Assembly (NCBI GenBank): GCA_945861675.1
Contig: CAMAVY010000012.1
Coordinates: 1-42,590 of the forward strand
Source of the DNA: Klebsiella pneumoniae
GTDB taxonomy: Bacteria; Pseudomonadota; Gammaproteobacteria; Pseudomonadales; Azotimanducaceae
DNA length: 42,590 bases
Reading direction: 5' to 3'
Positions within the stretch are counted from its first letter, which is position 1. Every line of letters begins with the position of its first letter. A program made the translations under genes and the position numbers. The notes beneath the pieces are model-generated. The model was not told the DNA's origin, did not search any database, and saw nothing but the letters and a program-made list of their open reading frames with translations. Positions 37,651 through 42,590 of the stretch are shown here, in pieces.

Positions 37651-38473
37651 CGATGATGCAGCGGACGCCGAACAAGGCAGTGACGACGCGCTAAGCACGC
37701 TTCGCTCGGACCTCCCGCATTCAGGCCTCTCGCGCTCAGGCATCGCGGCCGGCGGTGTTCGGTTGCACCCGTCCTGGCTTGCCTGGCTCGACCCCGAATT
37801 CGAGTTGCCCTACATGCAGGCACTGCGCGCGTTTCTGCGCCAGGAAAAACAGCAGCGCAAAGTCATCTATCCGCGCGGCGAGGACATCTTCGCGGCGCTC
37901 GATCGCACGCCGTTCGAGCAGGTCAAGGTCGTGATCATCGGCCAGGATCCTTACCACGGTCCCCAGCAGGCACATGGCCTCAGCTTCTCGGTCCAGCCGG
38001 GCGTGCCGCTGCCGCCATCCCTGCAGAACATATTTGCAGAGGTGAACACTGATCTCGGCGCACTGGACGTGGCCGCAGGCGACGCGCCACGCCGTATTGC
38101 AACGACGGGCTCGAACGCACGTGGATGTCTGACAGCGTGGGCAGCGCAAGGCGTACTGCTGCTGAATGCCGTGCTCACGGTGGAGCAGGGCCGCGCAGCG
38201 TCGCACCAGGGCAAGGGCTGGGAGCGCTTCACTGACCGCGTGGTGGAGCTGTTGAACGCTGAGCGCGAGGGCCTCGTGTTCCTGTTGTGGGGGGCTTATG
38301 CGCAACGCAAGGGCGCGATGCTGGACATGCGCCGGCACCTGGTGCTCAGCGCGCCACATCCATCCCCACTGTCCGCGCACCGGGGGTTCCTGGGCTGTCG
38401 ACATTTCTCGCAGGCGAACCGCTATCTGGTTCAGCAGGGGCAGTCGCCGATTGACTGGTTTGCCGTCGACTGA
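37637..38473 (+). CDS. ung: Uracil-DNA glycosylase, family 1
   Basis: 278 residues from ATG 37637, inside the end of lysS. Residues 1-42 are an acidic, non-conserved extension that contains a 15-bp duplication. The catalytic motif GQDPYHGP carries D104 and the uracil-binding Y106/H107; the second motif [11 protein letters not shown] carries H241. About 15 extra residues (near 142-160, rich in Ala/Thr) occur before the [12 protein letters not shown] segment compared with E. coli Ung. It excises uracil from DNA to start base-excision repair. A 10-bp-stem hairpin begins 2 bp after the stop. Confidence 0.96.
   Translation: MPTPDDDAADAEQGSDDALSTLRSDLPHSGLSRSGIAAGGVRLHPSWLAWLDPEFELPYMQALRAFLRQEKQQRKVIYPRGEDIFAALDRTPFEQVKVVIIGQDPYHGPQQAHGLSFSVQPGVPLPPSLQNIFAEVNTDLGALDVAAGDAPRRIATTGSNARGCLTAWAAQGVLLLNAVLTVEQGRAASHQGKGWERFTDRVVELLNAEREGLVFLLWGAYAQRKGAMLDMRRHLVLSAPHPSPLSAHRGFLGCRHFSQANRYLVQQGQSPIDWFAVD
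37712..37741 (+). repeat. 15-bp tandem duplication in ung N-terminal extension
   Basis: ctcccgcattcaggc and ctctcgcgctcaggc are adjacent and agree at 12 of 15 positions. In the ung frame they encode a repeated (L/S)-x-x-SG segment in the non-conserved extension. Confidence 0.65.
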
Positions 38474-38475
38474 TT

Positions 38476-38516
38476 GCCGAGCGGCATATAACCGGTTTTA
38501 ATTGCCGCCGCTCGGC
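38476..38516 (+). terminator. Hairpin after ung
   Basis: gccgagcggc (38476-38485) and gccgctcggc (38507-38516) form a perfect 10-bp stem around a 21-nt A/T-rich loop that itself contains the palindrome aaccggtt. There is no U-tract after it. It probably marks the end of the prfB-lysS-ung transcript. Confidence 0.5.
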
Positions 38517-38706
38517 GCCGGGCCCGGCCCGCCGCCTCGGGATTCAATTCGATCGAGAACCTCATGACGAAGTACCCCCCGTCTGCCTTGCATTCAGAAG
38601 GCGTCCCAGGGTCGCTGGACGGCGCGTCTGCCTGTCCAGCGGCTGCAATCGTGCACCGCGCGCACCGCGCGCACCTCCAACAGCCCAGCAGCGGCGCGGG
38701 CTAGGC

Positions 38707-39882
38707 ATGGATTTCACACTTAGCGAAGAGCAGCGTTCATACGTCGAAGCGGCGCGTGAGTTCAGTCGGCGCGAGCTGGCACCCTATGCGGCGCACTGGG
38801 ACGCCGAGTCCGAGTTTCCGGTCGCAACACTGCGTAAGGCGGGCGAGCTCGGCTTCATGAGCATGTACACGCCACCTGATGTTGGTGGCTTGGGCATGTC
38901 GAGGCTGGACGCCAGCATGATTGTTGAGGAGTTGGCCGCGGGCTGCACCTCGACGGCGGCGTATCTCACCATTCACAACATGGCGTTGTGGATGATCGCC
39001 ACGTTTGCCAACGACGATGCCAAGGAGCGCTGGGTACCGAAGATGCTGGATGGCAGCTGGTTGGCTTCCTATTGCCTGACGGAACCGGGTGCAGGATCAG
39101 ACGCTGCATCCTTGCGCACGCGCGCGGTCAAGGTGCCCGGTGGCTATCGCCTGTCCGGCAGCAAGGCGTTCATTTCCGGTGCCGGCGCGACCGATGTGCT
39201 GGTGGTCATGGCGAGAGTTGAACAGGACGGCAAGAGCTTGCCCGGTTCGAAGGGCATCTCGGCCTTCGTCGTCGACGCGCACGCGAACGGCGTCAGCTAC
39301 GGCAAGCGGGAAGCCAAAATGGGGTGGAACAGCCAGCCCACGGCGGCGATCCATTTCGATGGCGTCGAGGTTCGTGAAGCGGACCGCCTGGGCAAAGAGG
39401 GCGACGGCTTCGGCATTGCCATGCGCGGGCTCGACGGTGGCCGGATCAACATCGCCAGTTGCTCGCTTGGCGCGGCGCAGGCTGCGCTGGACGACGCGCT
39501 GCGCTACAGCCGCGAACGCAAGCAGTTCGGTGCGGCTATTGCGGAGTTTCAGAACACCCAGTTCCGTCTGGCCGATATGGCAACCCAATTGACGGCCTCG
39601 CGTGTCATGGTGCATCTGGCCGCGTCGCGCTTGGACGAAAAGCATCCTGAAGCGACAGCCTTCTGCGCCATGGCCAAGCGCTTCGCGACTGACGCCTGCT
39701 TCGATGTGTGCAACGCTGCGCTGCAGATTCATGGTGGCTACGGGTATCTGCAGGAGTTCCCGCTGGAACGCCGGGTGCGCGATGTACGCGTGCATCAGAT
39801 TCTGGAAGGGACAAACGAAGTCATGCGCGTGATCATTGCGCGTCGACTGTTGATCAACGACACAAGTGAGGTATTCCGATGA
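38707..39882 (+). CDS. Acyl-CoA dehydrogenase, probably isobutyryl-CoA dehydrogenase
   Basis: 391 residues, standard ACAD length. N-terminal helical domain, FAD-binding YCLTEPGAGSDAASLRT, and C-terminal RKQFGAAIAEFQNTQFRLADMAT. The catalytic base is probably E367 in LEGTNEVMR, the position used by short-branched and short-chain members. Its place as first gene before enoyl-CoA hydratase, 3-hydroxyisobutyryl-CoA hydrolase and 3-hydroxyisobutyrate dehydrogenase points to isobutyryl-CoA oxidation to methacrylyl-CoA in valine breakdown. Electrons would pass to electron-transfer flavoprotein. The stop overlaps the next start as ATGA. Substrate is inferred from context. Confidence 0.93.
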   Translation: MDFTLSEEQRSYVEAAREFSRRELAPYAAHWDAESEFPVATLRKAGELGFMSMYTPPDVGGLGMSRLDASMIVEELAAGCTSTAAYLTIHNMALWMIATFANDDAKERWVPKMLDGSWLASYCLTEPGAGSDAASLRTRAVKVPGGYRLSGSKAFISGAGATDVLVVMARVEQDGKSLPGSKGISAFVVDAHANGVSYGKREAKMGWNSQPTAAIHFDGVEVREADRLGKEGDGFGIAMRGLDGGRINIASCSLGAAQAALDDALRYSRERKQFGAAIAEFQNTQFRLADMATQLTASRVMVHLAASRLDEKHPEATAFCAMAKRFATDACFDVCNAALQIHGGYGYLQEFPLERRVRDVRVHQILEGTNEVMRVIIARRLLINDTSEVFR

Positions 39883-40667
39883 CCGCCAGCCCCACGCCGA
39901 TGCTCGGTCTGGAACTGCGTGACCATGTCGCAATCGTGACAATCAAGAACCCGCCGGCCAACACCTGGACCCAGGAGAGCCTGCAAGGGCTCGTGCAGTT
40001 GATCGATCGCATTGAAGAAGACCGTGAGGTCTATGCACTGGTCATCACCGGGCAAGGTGAGAAGTTTTTCTCTGCGGGCGCTGACCTGAAAATGTTCGCC
40101 GACGGAGACAAGGCCGTCGCATCAGCATTGTCGATTGCATTCGGCCGCGCCTTTGAGCGCCTGTCGGCGTTTCGCGGCGTGTCGATCGCGGCAATCAACG
40201 GTTTCGCAATGGGTGGCGGTCTGGAGTGCGCGCTGGCGTGTGACCTGCGCATCGCCGAGCAGCAGTCGCAGATGGCGTTGCCTGAAGCAACGGTGGGGCT
40301 GCTGCCCTGTGGTGGCGGAACGCAGAACCTCGCCTGGATGGTTGGCGAAGGTTGGGCGAAGCGCATGATTCTGTGTGGTGAACGTGTCGATGCGGAGACG
40401 GCGCTGCGCATCGGGCTGGTCGAAGAAGTTGTCGAACAGGGGCAAGCCCTCGGCCGTGCGCTTGAACTGGCCGCCAAGGTGGCCAATCAATCGCCGACAT
40501 CGGTTGCTGCATGCAAGCGGCTTATTCAGACAGGTCGTCACGGCAACATCGCGCAGGCCTACTCGCGCGAGCGCGAGGCCTTTGTCGAATTGTTCGACAG
40601 CGCAGATACGACAGAAGGCGTTCAGGCATTCCTGGGCAAGCGCAAGCCTGTGTGGACAAACAGCTGA
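39879..40667 (+). CDS. Enoyl-CoA hydratase (probably methacrylyl-CoA hydratase)
   Basis: 262 residues of the crotonase fold. The oxyanion-hole segments are FFSAGADLKMFA and GFAMGGGLECALACDLRIA, and both catalytic glutamates are present: E116 (GGGLECAL) and E136 (LPEATVGLLPCGGGTQNL region). It would hydrate methacrylyl-CoA to 3-hydroxyisobutyryl-CoA. It overlaps the dehydrogenase by 4 nt and the hydrolase by 1 nt (TGATG), indicating a tightly coupled operon. A general short-chain hydratase role is also possible. Confidence 0.92.
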   Translation: MTASPTPMLGLELRDHVAIVTIKNPPANTWTQESLQGLVQLIDRIEEDREVYALVITGQGEKFFSAGADLKMFADGDKAVASALSIAFGRAFERLSAFRGVSIAAINGFAMGGGLECALACDLRIAEQQSQMALPEATVGLLPCGGGTQNLAWMVGEGWAKRMILCGERVDAETALRIGLVEEVVEQGQALGRALELAAKVANQSPTSVAACKRLIQTGRHGNIAQAYSREREAFVELFDSADTTEGVQAFLGKRKPVWTNS

Positions 40668-41809
40668 TGCAAGTGCACGCATTGAATGCGCCGGACGCTG
40701 CGGTTCGGCTGGAAGAATGGCAGGCGGGCTCGCACAAGATTGCGGTAGCGATTCTCAACAACGAGAAGACCTTGAACGCGCTGTCGCTGCCAATGGTCGA
40801 CATCCTTGCACCACAGTTGACCCGTTGGGCCACAGATCCTGAAGTGGCCATGCTGTGGTTAGGTGGTGCAGGCGATCGCGCACTGGCCGCGGGCGGTGAC
40901 ATCCAGGCGCTGTATGCAGCCATCCAGCGCAATCATGCGGCGGGCAGTCAGGTAGACGACTACGCGGAACGCTTCTTCGAAGCTGAATACCGCCTCGACT
41001 ATCAACTGCACACCTTCCCGAAGCCGGTGTTGGGCTGGGGACACGGCGTGGTGATGGGCGGCGGGCTTGGCCTGCTCTCAGCAGCCAGCCATCGGGTTGT
41101 TACCGAGCGTGCGCGAATCGCCATGCCGGAAGTCACCATTGGGCTGTTTCCCGATGCCGGAGCCACCTGGTTGCTGCGCAACGCAGATCCTGCCTGGGCC
41201 GCATGGCTGGGGTTGAGCGGCGCGCACATGAATCAGGCCGACGCGCATGCCTTGGGTCTGGGCCAGTACCCCATCCCGTCGAGCCTGCGCGAAACGATTC
41301 AGGAAGCATTGTGCGAGGTTTCGTGGAGCGCCGAGCCGGAAGCGAACGCAGCGCGGCTGGATACGCTGCTGCGTCGGCACGTCGTACTGCCTGATCCTGC
41401 CGGCAGCGCATTGGTCAAACACCACGCGGCGCTCAACGCTGCGCTATTGCCGCTGCCAACCACTGCGGCAGAAGCATTGCAGCGTCTTGCACAGCTGCCA
41501 CAGGACGACGAATACCTGGCGAAAGGCGTCGCTGCTGCGGCACATGGCAGCCCAACCACCGTAGCGCTTGTGCTCGAGCAATTGCGCCGCGCGGCAACCT
41601 TGAGCCTTGCCGATTGTTTCCGGCTCGAACTCGTTGTGGCGGTGCATTGCGCCCGCAACAAGGAATTCATGGAAGGTGTGCGCGCCTTGCTGATCGACAA
41701 GGACAACGCGCCAAAGTGGACGTATCCCGAGGCTGCGGCGCTTCCGCCTGCTTGGGTTGCGTCGTACTTTGTGCCGCCCTGGCCGCAGCATCCTCTGCAG
41801 GATCTGTAG
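40667..41809 (+). CDS. 3-hydroxyisobutyryl-CoA hydrolase
   Basis: 380 residues from ATG 40667, overlapping the previous stop by one base. It is longer than crotonases and carries HIBCH features: AAGGDIQALY, GWGHGVVMGGGLGL, MPEVTIGLFPDAGATWLL with E155 and D163 at the catalytic positions, and the C-terminal signature EFMEGVRALLIDKDNAPKW. It releases free 3-hydroxyisobutyrate from its CoA ester, avoiding build-up of reactive methacrylyl-CoA. The context agrees with valine catabolism. Confidence 0.93.
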   Translation: MQVHALNAPDAAVRLEEWQAGSHKIAVAILNNEKTLNALSLPMVDILAPQLTRWATDPEVAMLWLGGAGDRALAAGGDIQALYAAIQRNHAAGSQVDDYAERFFEAEYRLDYQLHTFPKPVLGWGHGVVMGGGLGLLSAASHRVVTERARIAMPEVTIGLFPDAGATWLLRNADPAWAAWLGLSGAHMNQADAHALGLGQYPIPSSLRETIQEALCEVSWSAEPEANAARLDTLLRRHVVLPDPAGSALVKHHAALNAALLPLPTTAAEALQRLAQLPQDDEYLAKGVAAAAHGSPTTVALVLEQLRRAATLSLADCFRLELVVAVHCARNKEFMEGVRALLIDKDNAPKWTYPEAAALPPAWVASYFVPPWPQHPLQDL

Positions 41810-41848
41810 CGACTCGTCGCGGCGCGACCGCGGCGGGGTCTTCACTGT

Positions 41849-41893
41849 TGTTTCGCAGCATTTTGTTTCGCGGCATTTTCTTTAGCTGCATTT
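41849..41893 (+). repeat. 15-bp tandem repeat x3 upstream of mmsB
   Basis: Units tgtttcgcagcattt, tgtttcgcggcattt and tctttagctgcattt, followed by a more degenerate fourth (41894-41908). They fill much of the 121-bp gap before the last gene and end just upstream of its GGGAGA ribosome-binding site (41919-41924). Confidence 0.88.
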
Positions 41894-41930
41894 TCAGCCT
41901 TTGCACCTTTTTCAGGATGGGAGAACGTTG

Positions 41931-42590
41931 ATGCGTATCGGCTTCATTGGTCTGGGAAACATGGGCGCGCCCATGGCGTTGAATCTGCTCGGTGCGGGCC
42001 ATAAAGTGGCGGCGTTCGATCTGGTAGCGGAAGTGCTTGCGCGACTTGCTGCGGCCGGTGCCAGCACCGGCGTGTCGCCACGCGAGGTCGTGCAGAACGC
42101 AGATGTCGTCGTGTCGATGTTGCCTGCCAGTGCGCACGTGGAGCAGCTGTACCTGACTCCGGATGCCAGCGATCAGTGTCTGCTCGATGTGATCGCCACC
42201 AGTACGCTCGTGATCGACAGCAGTACGATTGCGCCAGCCAGCGCACGCAAAGTGGCAGACGGTGCGCGCACGCGTGGCATCGCGATGATTGATGCACCTG
42301 TCTCCGGCGGCGTGGGTGGCGCGGAAAAGGGCACGCTGACGTTTATGGTGGGGGGCGAGGCTGAGCATCTCGAGCGCGCGCGTCCAGTGCTCGAGATCAT
42401 GGGCTCGAACATCTTTCACGCAGGCGCAAGTGGCGCCGGTCAGGTGGCGAAGATCTGCAACAACATGTTGCTGGCTATCCACATGAGCGGCACCGCTGAA
42501 GCACTCGCACTGGGTGTGGCCAATGGCCTCGACCCGAAGGCGTTGTCCGAGATCATGCGGCGTTCGTCGGGTGGCAACTGGTCGCTCGAG
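41931..42590 (+). CDS. mmsB: 3-hydroxyisobutyrate dehydrogenase (3' truncated)
   Basis: 220 residues are visible from ATG 41931 before the window ends; about 75-80 are missing compared with the usual length of near 296. The N-terminal Rossmann motif is IGFIGLGNMGAPMA. The substrate-binding DAPVSGGVGGAEKGTLTFMVGG stretch and the catalytic lysine K174 (GQVAKICNNM) are intact. It oxidises 3-hydroxyisobutyrate to methylmalonate semialdehyde with NAD, the fourth step in this operon. The gap before it contains tandem repeats, so it might have separate expression from the three genes before it. Confidence 0.93.
   Translation, partial: MRIGFIGLGNMGAPMALNLLGAGHKVAAFDLVAEVLARLAAAGASTGVSPREVVQNADVVVSMLPASAHVEQLYLTPDASDQCLLDVIATSTLVIDSSTIAPASARKVADGARTRGIAMIDAPVSGGVGGAEKGTLTFMVGGEAEHLERARPVLEIMGSNIFHAGASGAGQVAKICNNMLLAIHMSGTAEALALGVANGLDPKALSEIMRRSSGGNWSLE

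Noticed and set aside
38564-38704. 46-codon ORF (MTKYPPSALHSEG...) just before the acyl-CoA dehydrogenase
   Set aside because: It has only a weak GAGAA upstream, contains a 9-bp tandem repeat (caccgcgcg twice, 38654-38671), and resembles nothing known. It could be a leader peptide, but there is too little to support that.

Overview
The window is GC-rich, densely coded chromosomal DNA from a gammaproteobacterium. Several gene orders match arrangements known from Escherichia and Pseudomonas: pilF-rodZ-ispG-hisS-yfgM-bamB-der, xseA divergent from guaBA, corB/ypjD divergent from ffh, rpsP-rimM-trmD-rplS, and xerD-dsbC-(hom)-recJ-prfB-lysS. Neither the genus nor the family can be fixed from the sequence alone. 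Almost every gene is a recognisable housekeeping gene. I see no rRNA, tRNA, CRISPR array, insertion sequence, prophage or defence island.

Layout. 1-7598 (+) is a tightly overlapping operon for pilus pilotin, cell shape, isoprenoid synthesis, His-tRNA charging, outer-membrane assembly and ribosome assembly. 7670-10119 (-) holds an M23 peptidase and the exonuclease VII large subunit. 10314-18023 (+) is a purine and tRNA-editing block: guaB, guaA, tadA, purL. 18069-19123 (-) has a Nudix hydrolase and a DUF3135 protein. 19616-21368 (+) has a gamma-class carbonic anhydrase-like protein and purT. 21770-23533 (+) is a type-2 leuA behind a 401-bp leader with a Leu-rich small reading frame. 23566-25747 (-) has a CorB/CNNM-like CBS protein and a CcsA-like membrane protein. 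26089-29605 (+) carries ffh and the rpsP ribosomal operon. 29749-38473 (+) runs xerD, dsbC, hom, recJ, prfB (with the programmed +1 frameshift), lysS and ung. 38707-42590 (+) is a valine-degradation operon: acyl-CoA dehydrogenase, enoyl-CoA hydratase, 3-hydroxyisobutyryl-CoA hydrolase and a truncated 3-hydroxyisobutyrate dehydrogenase.

The valine genes convert isobutyryl-CoA stepwise through methacrylyl-CoA, 3-hydroxyisobutyryl-CoA and 3-hydroxyisobutyrate to methylmalonate semialdehyde. guaB, guaA, purL and purT act in purine synthesis. prfB, lysS, hisS, tadA, rimM, trmD, rpsP, rplS, ffh and der serve translation and protein targeting.

The most unusual signal is not a gene. Short degenerate tandem repeats (unit 9-22 bp, 2-6 copies) recur in gaps just upstream of start codons: before the carbonic anhydrase, ffh, trmD, prfB and the last dehydrogenase. 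They also occur inside poorly conserved stretches of rodZ, purL and ung. In trmD the repeat unit is the first five codons of the gene itself. I found no clear undescribed multi-gene system.
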